Shown here in pieces: positions 1-6,362 of a stretch of DNA of 9,914 nucleotides (within the stretch, counting starts at the first letter, position 1; each line of letters starts with the position of its first letter). The position numbers were made by a program, and so were the translations under genes. The notes under the pieces were generated by a model. The model was not told the origin of the DNA. It was given only the letters and a program-made list of their open reading frames with translations, and ran no database searches. The stretch is taken from positions 18,384 through 28,297 of the forward strand of contig DEHS01000070.1 of NCBI GenBank assembly GCA_002352055.1, written 5' to 3'. This DNA comes from Legionellaceae bacterium UBA2794 (lineage in GTDB: Bacteria; Pseudomonadota; Gammaproteobacteria; Legionellales; Legionellaceae).

Positions 1-778
1 CGTTTATGATCTCTCCATCAACGGGACTAGTAACCACGCTGTTTACCTTGAATTTTTTTTGAATCAGCGTTAATTCAAGTTGGGTTTGTAAAATGCGATT
101 GTTCAGATCGACCAAACGCTGTTGATTCGCTTCCGTACGTCTTTTAAATTCGATAGCTAGTTCAGCGATTCTCTTACTGATTTCATCCCGTTCTCGTAAT
201 TCCTTATAATAGTTACTGCGCAACTCAGCAAGTTCCTGACGCGAGATTACTTTATCAACCAATTTTTCTCGTTCATCCAGGGCTTTCTTTAGATAGATCA
301 AATGAACAGACACATTATTTAAATCTTTAGTCCAATTTTGTCTTAACACTTCATTGTTCTGCTGTTCCAATTTAAAATCTTTTGCAATAAATTGTTGCAG
401 ATTATTTCGCTGAAGCTCCAGACTGGCTAAAACTTCCTGTTTGTTTTGAATTTCCTGAGTAAGAAGAGGCAATCTTAAAGTAGCCAGAGTATCACCTTTT
501 TTAACAACATCCCCAACACTCACCTCAACCGTGACGATACGACCAGGGTACTCCACCATAGCATCATATATATTTTGCCCGCTGTTAATCAGAATTCCAT
601 TTCCTGAAACAATAGTGGTTACACTCCCCCATATTGACCAAATAACAATCATGGTGAGTAATATCAAGAGAGCAGTTAAAATAATCCAGTTTTGCGGAGA
701 AACTATTTTGAACAGATTATTTAACTTTTCTGGATTATTTAATCTCGAAAGACTTTTTTTACGAAATATTTTATCCAT
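1..778 (-). CDS. HlyD-family membrane fusion protein, NHLP/NHLM bacteriocin-export type (partial)
   Basis: This frame is open on the minus strand from an ATG at 778 to the left edge (259 codons), so the C-terminus is missing. A short cytoplasmic N-terminus (residues 1-30, with RKKSLSRLNNPEKLN and then VSPQNW) leads into one transmembrane helix at about 31-50. A first lipoyl-like half-motif follows at about 65-100 (EYPGRIVTVEVSVGDVVKKG), then a long Glu/Lys/Gln-rich coiled-coil hairpin at about 105-240, and the start of the second lipoyl half at about 245-259 (SPVDGEI). This is the architecture of a periplasmic adaptor linking an inner-membrane ABC exporter to the outer envelope. From memory, the 'FRKK-L-RL-PE-L...SP-W' N-terminus followed by 'W-I-GS...SG-GIL' is characteristic of adaptors of NHLP-leader peptide export systems; this was not searched. 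AAAGG lies 3 nt upstream of the ATG. Partner peptidase/permease ABC genes would be expected beyond the left edge. The HlyD family call is firm; the subfamily call is less so. Confidence 0.82.
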   Translation of the reverse strand, partial: MDKIFRKKSLSRLNNPEKLNNLFKIVSPQNWIILTALLILLTMIVIWSIWGSVTTIVSGNGILINSGQNIYDAMVEYPGRIVTVEVSVGDVVKKGDTLATLRLPLLTQEIQNKQEVLASLELQRNNLQQFIAKDFKLEQQNNEVLRQNWTKDLNNVSVHLIYLKKALDEREKLVDKVISRQELAELRSNYYKELRERDEISKRIAELAIEFKRRTEANQQRLVDLNNRILQTQLELTLIQKKFKVNSVVTSPVDGEIIN

Positions 779-960
779 ACACCTTTGATTTCTATTGTAT
801 TATTCTTAAGTATATATTTGTTTTTATCATTTGATACTATTTAGTCCTTAATTTCAGCAGTATTTATTAGGTTGTTCACTCAAAGTTACCAAGACTGTTA
901 TAATTTTCAGTCAAAATTAGAATAAGGAAGAAAGCTGCGAAGCGGGTTGGCTCACTTCCT

Positions 961-1047
961 CTACGTCTTTCGGCTCGTCCGAGGGATCCAGAGGTCTGGC
1001 TCCGGGATTGGAATCCCTGGATCCCTCGGACAAGCCGAGGGACGTAG
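961..1047. repeat. Long GC-rich imperfect palindrome (dispersed-repeat type)
   Basis: Two 31-nt arms, 961-991 and 1017-1047, are reverse complements at 28 of 31 positions; two of the three exceptions would be G:U pairs in RNA. The 25-nt loop holds a smaller nested hairpin (GGAT/ATCC). The element is much more GC-rich than its surroundings and lies between two minus-strand genes. Translated on the minus strand it gives PRLVRGIQ-like peptide, a type of repeat-derived peptide I associate with dispersed palindromes in intracellular bacteria. It is probably a mobile, non-autonomous palindromic repeat. It could also act as a transcription barrier, although no T-tract follows it. Confidence 0.75.
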
Positions 1048-1079
1048 GAAAAATTGAAGAGAAGCATTACAAAGTTAAA

Positions 1080-1139
1080 CATAAGCATAACAAAGTCATA
1101 ATCATAATAAAGTCATAAGCACAATAAAGACATAACAAG
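1080..1139. repeat. 17-bp imperfect tandem repeat, about 3.5 copies
   Basis: Three consecutive 17-nt units (1080-1096, 1097-1113, 1114-1130) and a 9-nt partial unit (1131-1139) share the pattern CATAAnCAyAAyAAAGn. Units 1 and 2 agree at 15 of 17 positions, and units 2 and 3 at 14 of 17. A diverged copy (GCATTACAAAGT) sits just before the array at 1064-1075. With the palindrome at 961-1047 it fills most of the 444-nt stretch between the genes at 778 and 1223, where I see no convincing gene. Such arrays can vary in copy number between strains. Confidence 0.65.
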
Positions 1140-1222
1140 AAAAACTAGTAACACTTAAAAGGTTTCAAACCCCTATTCCTCTTAATACTACATGACACAA
1201 AACAGGAAGCTGATATCAGGAA

Positions 1223-1996
1223 TTAAGCAGCTTTAATTGCAATGAGCCAAATCTGACCTAACAAAGTCAGGGTAATAAGTAAGGCACCGAAACAAAACCA
1301 GAAATAACTGGTTAACCCTGTTGCGGGTAGTTCTTCGCGAAAAACATTGAGCAGGACGGATCCCGCAAGAAAAGCCAGCATCAATGCTGCTATTAGCACA
1401 TTAACTGGATCAAAAATTACGGAGCAGAGCCAACCTGTTAACAAAGCACTCATTAAAAGAAAGCGACCTATATGATTAAACCGTACAGGATAAAATCGAC
1501 AAAATTTACGATCAGTTAAAACAAAATGTAAGGCCATGGCAAAAGTAAATAATACAGTTGCAGTGATACTGGTTTGCGCCCGTAGAGACATGGTGTAGGT
1601 TATTAAAAAATTATACAAACAAAACATGCCTAAATGAAGTCCATAAACCAGACCATCATTGTGGTTACTATCGCGATAGCGTTCAGCTAATAAATCAAAA
1701 CCGTAATAAATTAGAAATCCAAATAACGCAACAATGTAAATTAACAGTTCGGTAAAAGGGGTGAGCCAGTTGTTAGCTATTAAAAACTCGCCAATGGGTT
1801 TATTGTATTCGACAAGATTCGGTAACATATGCAAAAAAACATACGCCACCGCAACACCACCAGCAAACGAAATAAATGTGCGCCCGTTACCCGGTAAATG
1901 ATTTGCAAACCATGGACTCAGATAATGAAATATCATAAGAAGAACTGTCGCTGCAAATGCTATCCATAAATGAAATGCATTAATCCAGATTGCCAC
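1223..1996 (-). CDS. Multi-pass inner-membrane protein, divergent ZIP metal-transporter-like
   Basis: A 257-residue hydrophobic protein with about eight predicted transmembrane helices (near 7-27, 40-60, 80-103, 115-135, 143-160, 175-195, 197-215 and 226-252). The second helix carries AGGVAVAYVFLHMLPNLVE (residues 45-63), which resembles the 'GV-L---F-HLLPE' segment of ZIP-family zinc/iron permeases. The histidine-rich metal motifs usual in ZIP helices 4 and 5 are reduced to H121...N129 and H157...D162, so metal transport is an inference. The start is a GTG with a perfect AAGGAG 6 nt upstream. It lies 27 nt downstream of the DUF2490 gene on the same strand and is probably co-transcribed with it. 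No good terminator follows. It could instead be an uncharacterised membrane-protein family with only superficial ZIP resemblance. Confidence 0.72.
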   Translation of the reverse strand: MAIWINAFHLWIAFAATVLLMIFHYLSPWFANHLPGNGRTFISFAGGVAVAYVFLHMLPNLVEYNKPIGEFLIANNWLTPFTELLIYIVALFGFLIYYGFDLLAERYRDSNHNDGLVYGLHLGMFCLYNFLITYTMSLRAQTSITATVLFTFAMALHFVLTDRKFCRFYPVRFNHIGRFLLMSALLTGWLCSVIFDPVNVLIAALMLAFLAGSVLLNVFREELPATGLTSYFWFCFGALLITLTLLGQIWLIAIKAA

Positions 1997-2023
1997 TAAA
2001 GCTCCTTAAAACAGTTTACAGTT

Positions 2024-2716
2024 TTAAAAATTTAATAATATCTGAAAGAAAATATTATTCGCGTCGAAATTAGTATTACCTACTCTTCTGATGTATTGAT
2101 TCAAATAACCCAATTCACCAACTAAAGTTTTAGTAAATTTGTATCCTAAACCAATAAAAAATCGATTTTGATCAAACCCTCTATTGGGCCTGTTATTGAA
2201 ATTATTCAGATGAAAAAATAGTTCATTGGTTGATGCCAGATATAATTTGGGAGACTGGTTGATAGGTATTGCCAATTTGACAAACTCTCTTAAACGCCAG
2301 GCTGTATTAGTATTAGGTTGGAAAAAACGCTCTTCTAATCGGAGGCGGTTAGTAAAATCTATCTGGTTAAACGATTTCTTCCATAATAATTGTTGCCAAA
2401 TACGATTCTCTTTTACTACAAGCCCGGAAAATGGCTGCTCTGTATAGATCCATGCATAACCCACCCACAAACTGGTGGCGGGTGTTAATTCATATCCAAT
2501 ACCTGGACGCAATATAGTTTGTGTAAAATCAGAACCATCAATACTAACGCGTTGTTGTGGCTCTAGCCAAAATTTAAATTTAGTATCCGGAAGGAGTCTT
2601 CCTGTCGCAACAACCAGGTTCCAGGTTTGGATGTCGTTATCAGTTGCAGCAAATAATGCGTGGGAATTTAACAGAAGCAGGGATACAAATATGCTGGTTA
2701 TTATCCGATTAATCAT
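2024..2716 (-). CDS. DUF2490-family outer-membrane beta-barrel protein
   Basis: A 230-residue protein with an N-terminal signal peptide: MINR, a hydrophobic core at 5-18, then ALFA with likely cleavage after A23. The mature part shows alternating aromatic strands typical of a small outer-membrane barrel: WNLVVATG, the FWLEPQQR strand, RPGIGYELTPATSLWVGYAW, the RLRLEERF strand, a LYLASTNELFFHLNN strand, and the FFIGLGYKF...GELGYLNQY pair. It ends in phenylalanine, the usual C-terminal assembly signal. The order WNL / LEPQQR / RPG-GY / LR-EER / NE-F / R-F-GLGY matches DUF2490 proteins as I know them; their function is unknown. An ATG 11 codons upstream (2749) is open, but 2716 is preferred because AGAGG lies 4 nt upstream and the signal peptide begins there; the upstream ATG also falls inside the palindrome at 2738-2756. 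It is the first gene of a probable pair with the ZIP-like gene. Confidence 0.8.
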   Translation of the reverse strand: MINRIITSIFVSLLLLNSHALFAATDNDIQTWNLVVATGRLLPDTKFKFWLEPQQRVSIDGSDFTQTILRPGIGYELTPATSLWVGYAWIYTEQPFSGLVVKENRIWQQLLWKKSFNQIDFTNRLRLEERFFQPNTNTAWRLREFVKLAIPINQSPKLYLASTNELFFHLNNFNNRPNRGFDQNRFFIGLGYKFTKTLVGELGYLNQYIRRVGNTNFDANNIFFQILLNF

Positions 2717-2737
2717 AAATCCTCTTGAATGCAGTGG

Positions 2738-2756
2738 CATAAATATCATATTTATG
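2738..2756. promoter_or_regulatory. Perfect 8-3-8 palindrome upstream of the DUF2490 gene (possible operator)
   Basis: The arms CATAAATA and TATTTATG are exact reverse complements around a TCA centre, 21 nt upstream of the chosen ATG at 2716. On the minus strand the centre contains TATGAT, a 5-of-6 match to a -10 box, so a dimeric regulator binding here would overlap the promoter. No convincing -35 was found. The binding protein is unknown, and an AT-rich palindrome of this length can also arise by chance. Confidence 0.35.
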
Positions 2757-2952
2757 AGAGTTCATTGGATTTAAAATTGCTTGAATGGTTATCTTGAGAG
2801 CACAAAATAGAACCACCATAAGAAACAAATTAAAAAATCCTTTTCTCCTTGAAAACTGCTTTTCATATTAAAGAAGTAATCCTCGATATGCAATGACTGC
2901 ATTTTTAAATGCTCTGTTCCGGTAAATAAAATTGTGCCTGATGCAATATATT

Positions 2953-3034
2953 CCCGGATTACGACTTCGTCTAATACGGGCTACCAATATTTGGTTATAC
3001 GTAGCCCGTAATAGACGAAGTCCTATTGCGGGCT
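2953..3034. repeat. REP/BIME-like pair of inverted palindromic units
   Basis: The segments 2953-2984 and 3001-3032 are reverse complements at 28 of 32 positions; the inner 22 nt (2963-2984 and 3001-3022) have one mismatch. Each half is itself hairpin-prone: CCCG...CGGG around GACTTCGTC in the first, and AGCCCG...CGGGCT in the second (3003-3034). The 16-nt centre is AT-rich. Two head-to-head palindromic units with a GTAGCCCG/CGGGCTAC-type end is the layout of REP-type elements. The surrounding 2717-3273 stretch holds no convincing gene apart from this element and the promoter at 3211-3243. Confidence 0.7.
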
Positions 3035-3210
3035 CATCTATTCAAATTAATAACAAAGCATTCAATTTTGATTTCATAAAAAACTCCATGAATTCAAAAG
3101 TCCTTAATCTCCGAATGACGAGTTGCCAATAAGGAGCAATTTCGATTAACACAATCCATTGGTCTTTTTTTTGTCAAGAAAGCGAAAATTATATCAAATA
3201 TTGAAGGTAT

Positions 3211-3243
3211 GTTAATAAAGTCTTAATGTACATCGGTTAAAAT
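3211..3243 (+). promoter_or_regulatory. PmrA-box-like direct repeat with -10 element
   Basis: Two TTAAT cores at 3212-3216 and 3223-3227 lie exactly 11 nt apart in direct orientation, as gTTAATAAA-GT-cTTAATGTA. This agrees with the Legionella PmrA consensus, cTTAATatT-N2-cTTAATatT, in core and spacing, although the 3' ends of both half-sites deviate. A -10 candidate TAAAAT (3238-3243) follows at a distance that puts the box over the -35 region, as expected for an activator-dependent promoter. Transcription would start near 3250, about 24 nt before the ATG at 3274. Confidence 0.6.
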
Positions 3244-3273
3244 TTGGGTAGTTTGTAACAGCCTGGGAATACT

Positions 3274-3813
3274 ATGTCTAAAAGACTTAAATTTATAAAA
3301 AATGCAGCAATTACTGAAATATGGGATATTTACTCCAAATTACAGCTGGAACCCAGCATAAATATAAATCCCGAGGCGAGACAAGATTGGTCTTATACTT
3401 TTGGGTTAACCGATCAAAAGTGCTTTATAGAGGGAGTTGACATTCCTCAACCAGGCGGACTGAATGCTACCTATGTAGCACGAATTGATAAAGATACACA
3501 GCCGGATGAAAAAGATAATCTTAATTTTTTTAATTATGTGTACAACCAATGTCACCTATACATCGCAGATAACCAAACACGCTATATCGGACGTGCCGAT
3601 TTAAAAGATGTAACTCATGGGAAAGTATTTGCCATGACGCTTCTCGCTCACTTGTGTCAGGCTGGAATGGATAAAATCCCCGAGGTGCAAGAAAAATACA
3701 AGAAAAGAATTATAGATTTCACTTATAAGCTTTTAAATAATGAAAAAATAAAAAAAACAACAAGTAATGATGTGGGCACCATCAGTTGTCAAAGCGCTTT
3801 AAATAATATTTAA
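3274..3813 (+). CDS. Unrecognised 179-residue protein, candidate Dot/Icm effector
   Basis: I do not recognise a family. The protein is soluble in character, with no signal peptide and no membrane helix. It has a charged N-terminus (MSKRLKFIKN), a central part rich in Asp, Asn and aromatic residues (about 30-115), an amphipathic helical stretch at about 115-160 (FAMTLLAHLCQAGMDK, then EKYKKRIIDFTYKLL), and a polar Ser/Thr/Asn-rich tail at about 160-179 (KKTTSNDVGTISCQ). A weak GGGA lies 5 nt before the ATG. The PmrA-like box 45 nt upstream, the absence of known relatives and the polar C-terminal tail fit a type IV-secreted effector; this is an inference. The next gene starts 15 nt downstream, suggesting a shared transcript. 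Confidence 0.75.
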   Translation: MSKRLKFIKNAAITEIWDIYSKLQLEPSININPEARQDWSYTFGLTDQKCFIEGVDIPQPGGLNATYVARIDKDTQPDEKDNLNFFNYVYNQCHLYIADNQTRYIGRADLKDVTHGKVFAMTLLAHLCQAGMDKIPEVQEKYKKRIIDFTYKLLNNEKIKKTTSNDVGTISCQSALNNI

Positions 3814-3816
3814 AGT

Positions 3817-3822
3817 TATAAT
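3817..3822 (+). promoter_or_regulatory. Perfect TATAAT just before the start of the 596-residue gene
   Basis: A consensus -10 hexamer ends 6 nt before the ATG at 3829, and no Shine-Dalgarno sequence precedes that ATG. If used, transcription would begin at or next to the start codon and give a leaderless mRNA. The best -35-like hexamer (TTGTCA, 3786-3791) is 25 nt away, which is too far for standard spacing, so this is tentative. Confidence 0.3.
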
Positions 3823-3828
3823 GCCTCA

Positions 3829-5619
3829 ATGGTAAATGCTCAAAAAGAGGAACACGATTTAGATAATTTTTTTGACGCACTCAATAAAACCGTAGTTACA
3901 GCTCAAACAACATTGATCCAGGTCAATGAATTATTATCGCAATTTACTCCCACTAAATCAGCGCAGTACTTATTTAAAAACGATGATAACAACACAAATC
4001 GAACACTTTCACACCAGGAGAGTGCTGCAAAAAATGATCCTTTAACAAAAGAAATGTTTGGTCGTGTGGAAGAAATATATCATACCAAAAATGGATATAA
4101 GCAGCTTTATGATGGGATCAAATATAAATTACCTGATTCCAATTCTTTTTTGCTCTCCCACTTTAATGAAGAGCAAAAACAAAATTTAAAGGATGTATTA
4201 CAATGGAGAGATAAATTATTTGTTCTCTCAAATGAGCTTCGTACTGTTTATAACACGGCTAAAGACAATAGAGTAGCAACCCGTAGTGAGTTTCTTCCTT
4301 TAATTGATTCTTATTTAAAAGAAATCAATCGCGTTAAAATGGAGTTACAGGTTTGTGTTGAACGATTTGACTTAGACTGCCATACTGTTTATCGCTCCAG
4401 AGAAAATCAGGTAATAATCGATGGTGAACGCAAAAATTGGGAAAACCAATATTTAGATAAAAATTCGATAGAAGGATTTCGAGCGCAAACAATTGCTCTG
4501 AAACGAGATATTGCGTCCGCATTTTCGCAAATATCGTTTAATCATTTTGTCTCATTAAAAAAAATAGGTGCTGAAAATGACGATATAGCTATACGAGGAA
4601 AAGAATTATTTGGCGATTTCTCTATGCCTAACAGCAATTTTCAAAAAACAATCAATCAGGCTCAAACAAATGAACTTCTCCGTCAAGCAGATATAATTCT
4701 ACTTAGATTACAACAATTGTCCGACGACTGTGACGATTTACTCAAAAAGGCATCATCAATGGAAAACAAAGATGAATCAGCTATCAGATTGTTACAATAT
4801 CGCAAGGAAGCCCTGAGTCAGATGTTACAAACGATGCAAAATCATCCTGTAGATGAAGGAACGGATATTATGGAGAATGAATTTGTAATCATAGAAAATG
4901 ATAATCCCAACACTGAAATTATTAATGCCTATTCATCAGGTAATTTATTAGAGCTTATAGATGGAAAATCTGTAGATGTTGAACGCAACCAGTTGAAAGC
5001 AAAACTTGAATTCTATCGAACTATGCCAGACGATCTAAGTGAAAACAGCAAATCCTTTTTAGGAAGTATAGAAGAAAAATTAAATGCGCAAGGTGCAGAA
5101 AAAGTTAAAACTATTATTACTAACTTTGAGCGTATCGTGAATCAGGGCATGGATTATAAAGAGGCATATATCAAAGATGCTGGACACTATGATAAAACCG
5201 TCTTTTTTAGCCACAATAACAATGGTAAAAAAAATGCATCGAAAGTTATGGGTCAGTGGAAAAAAGATTCAGAGGAAGTATTAAAACAAGTGCTAAAAAG
5301 TTTTAAAGGAGATAAAGTAGACTGGAAAAAAGAGAGCACTATCAATGAGTTTAAAGAAGCTTTGGAAAGTGCACTCCAAGAATCTATGAAAAATTTGATT
5401 GTTAATGAGAGTTACAGCAGTTATAAAGAACATTCCTTTCGAAACTACCTGCACCAATTTTATAAAAACGTGTTTCCAGAAAACAACCCTGATGTCCTGG
5501 CTAACAAATTAGAAAAACGTGAGGTTAAATTTAATGAGGTTCCTGGTTTTAACGAACAGACGTTAAGAAACTTTGAAAAAAACTTACAACCTGAACCACA
5601 AGCTCAAATGAGAATGTAA
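3829..5619 (+). CDS. Unrecognised 596-residue helical protein, candidate Dot/Icm effector
   Basis: I do not recognise a family. There is no signal peptide or membrane helix. The protein is highly charged and rich in Asn, Lys, Glu and Gln, with long predicted helices and coiled-coil-like stretches at about 15-45 (ALNKTVVTAQTTLIQVNELL), about 155-185 (IDSYLKEINRVKMELQ) and about 270-340 (ELLRQADIILLRLQQL onward). The C-terminal 40 residues mix Lys/Glu and Asn, ending PEPQAQMRM. It starts 15 nt after the 179-residue gene and probably shares its PmrA-like promoter, although a TATAAT sits right before its ATG. No good ribosome-binding site precedes that ATG; an upstream ATG at 3821 reaches a stop after four codons, and the next internal Met is about 75 residues in. 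Size, composition and context resemble Legionella effectors, but no enzymatic motif is visible. Confidence 0.8.
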   Translation: MVNAQKEEHDLDNFFDALNKTVVTAQTTLIQVNELLSQFTPTKSAQYLFKNDDNNTNRTLSHQESAAKNDPLTKEMFGRVEEIYHTKNGYKQLYDGIKYKLPDSNSFLLSHFNEEQKQNLKDVLQWRDKLFVLSNELRTVYNTAKDNRVATRSEFLPLIDSYLKEINRVKMELQVCVERFDLDCHTVYRSRENQVIIDGERKNWENQYLDKNSIEGFRAQTIALKRDIASAFSQISFNHFVSLKKIGAENDDIAIRGKELFGDFSMPNSNFQKTINQAQTNELLRQADIILLRLQQLSDDCDDLLKKASSMENKDESAIRLLQYRKEALSQMLQTMQNHPVDEGTDIMENEFVIIENDNPNTEIINAYSSGNLLELIDGKSVDVERNQLKAKLEFYRTMPDDLSENSKSFLGSIEEKLNAQGAEKVKTIITNFERIVNQGMDYKEAYIKDAGHYDKTVFFSHNNNGKKNASKVMGQWKKDSEEVLKQVLKSFKGDKVDWKKESTINEFKEALESALQESMKNLIVNESYSSYKEHSFRNYLHQFYKNVFPENNPDVLANKLEKREVKFNEVPGFNEQTLRNFEKNLQPEPQAQMRM

Positions 5620-5637
5620 TTTAAAAATTAGTTAGTA

Positions 5638-5665
5638 TATATCCCGCGATAGTTCGCGGGATATA
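5638..5665 (+). terminator. Perfect 12-bp hairpin after the 596-residue gene
   Basis: Arms 5638-5649 and 5654-5665 pair perfectly around a TAGT loop, 18 nt after the stop codon at 5619. The inner stem (CCCGCGA/TCGCGGG) is GC-rich and the outer part is AT-rich. The downstream flank (GTATTATTAATT) is AT-rich without a clean T-run, so termination is likely but not certain. It separates the effector-like pair from the DJ-1/PfpI gene. Confidence 0.6.
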
Positions 5666-5750
5666 GTATTATTAATTGTAAGTAGCCTAAATATTCTAGT
5701 ACAACTATTCAACAAATAAGCCAATTCAGTTTAAATCTTAAGGATAAGCA

Positions 5751-6347
5751 ATGAAAACCCTTGGCGTATTACTCTTTCCAGGTTTTGAAACCCTTGATGT
5801 TTTCGGGCCCATTGAAATATTTGGTTTACTGCCTGAGCAATTTAAAATCGTATTGATCGCACAAAATCAAGGCTTAATTAAATCAGTTCAGGGTCAATCC
5901 GTTTTTGCTGAATATGATTTCACCAACGTGACTGAATTAAATTATCTTTTAGTGCCAGGCGGTTTAGGTACCCGCACAGAAATTGATAATTCAACGCTTA
6001 TAGCCTGGATCAAAGCCCAGTCTGTTAAATTGGAACTTGTTCTTTCCGTATGCACCGGTGCTGCCCTGCTGGCAAAAGCAGGAGTACTGGATGGACACAA
6101 AGCCACAACTAATAAAATTGCTTTCAATTGGGTCGCAAAACAAGGTCCTGACGTTGACTGGATTAAAAAAGCGCGTTGGGTGGATGATGGCAAATACATC
6201 ACCTCATCCGGAATTTCTGCAGGAATTGACATGAGCCTCTATGTAGTTTCTCGTCAATTAGGGACTGAAGTGGCTGCGTCCGTTGCGCAAAGAGCAGAAT
6301 ATACTATGAATCTTAATGCAGATAATGACCCTTTTATGATTGATTAA
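5751..6347 (+). CDS. DJ-1/PfpI-family protein (isonitrile hydratase-like)
   Basis: A 198-residue single-domain protein of the DJ-1/PfpI (class I glutamine amidotransferase-like) superfamily. The N-terminus GVLLFPGFETLDVFGPIEIF (residues 5-24) has the conserved acidic residue region (E13/D16). YLLVPGG (65-71) is the strand and loop before the active site, and SVCTGAALLAKAGVLDGHKA (99-118) holds the nucleophile-elbow Cys101 followed by Thr102. The later TSSGISAGIDM motif also matches the family. The DG-x-x-ATTN segment and the Asp/Cys/Thr set resemble isonitrile hydratases more than DJ-1 chaperones or PfpI proteases, but the substrate cannot be read from sequence. No HTH domain follows, so it is not an AraC-type fusion. 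AAGGA lies upstream of the ATG. It has its own intergenic leader after the hairpin at 5638-5665 and converges with the TPR gene, 15 nt apart. Confidence 0.88.
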   Translation: MKTLGVLLFPGFETLDVFGPIEIFGLLPEQFKIVLIAQNQGLIKSVQGQSVFAEYDFTNVTELNYLLVPGGLGTRTEIDNSTLIAWIKAQSVKLELVLSVCTGAALLAKAGVLDGHKATTNKIAFNWVAKQGPDVDWIKKARWVDDGKYITSSGISAGIDMSLYVVSRQLGTEVAASVAQRAEYTMNLNADNDPFMID

Positions 6348-6362
6348 TCTTCCTATAAAAGC

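Noticed and set aside
531..788. 85-codon plus-strand frame
   Set aside because: It lies almost wholly antisense to the HlyD-type gene, whose domain pattern is clear.
876..1088. 70-codon minus-strand frame
   Set aside because: Most of it is translation of the palindrome at 961-1047 and the edge of the tandem repeat; it has no ribosome-binding site and no protein-like domain.
1195..1225. Possible terminator after the ZIP-like gene
   Set aside because: Only a 5-bp stem (AGCTG/CAGCT) with a long loop and a weak T-run is visible; this is too weak to call.
2716..2749. Earlier start of the DUF2490 gene at 2749
   Set aside because: It would add 11 residues before the signal peptide and place the start inside the palindrome, while ATG 2716 has a good ribosome-binding site.
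2932..3132. 66-codon plus-strand frame
   Set aside because: It runs through both arms of the REP-like element and reads as repeat-derived peptide.
5676..5704. Promoter for the DJ-1/PfpI gene
   Set aside because: TTGTAA at 5676-5681 has no acceptable -10 box at normal spacing.
5942..6232. 96-codon minus-strand frame
   Set aside because: It is antisense to the core of the DJ-1/PfpI gene, which has an intact active-site motif on the other strand.
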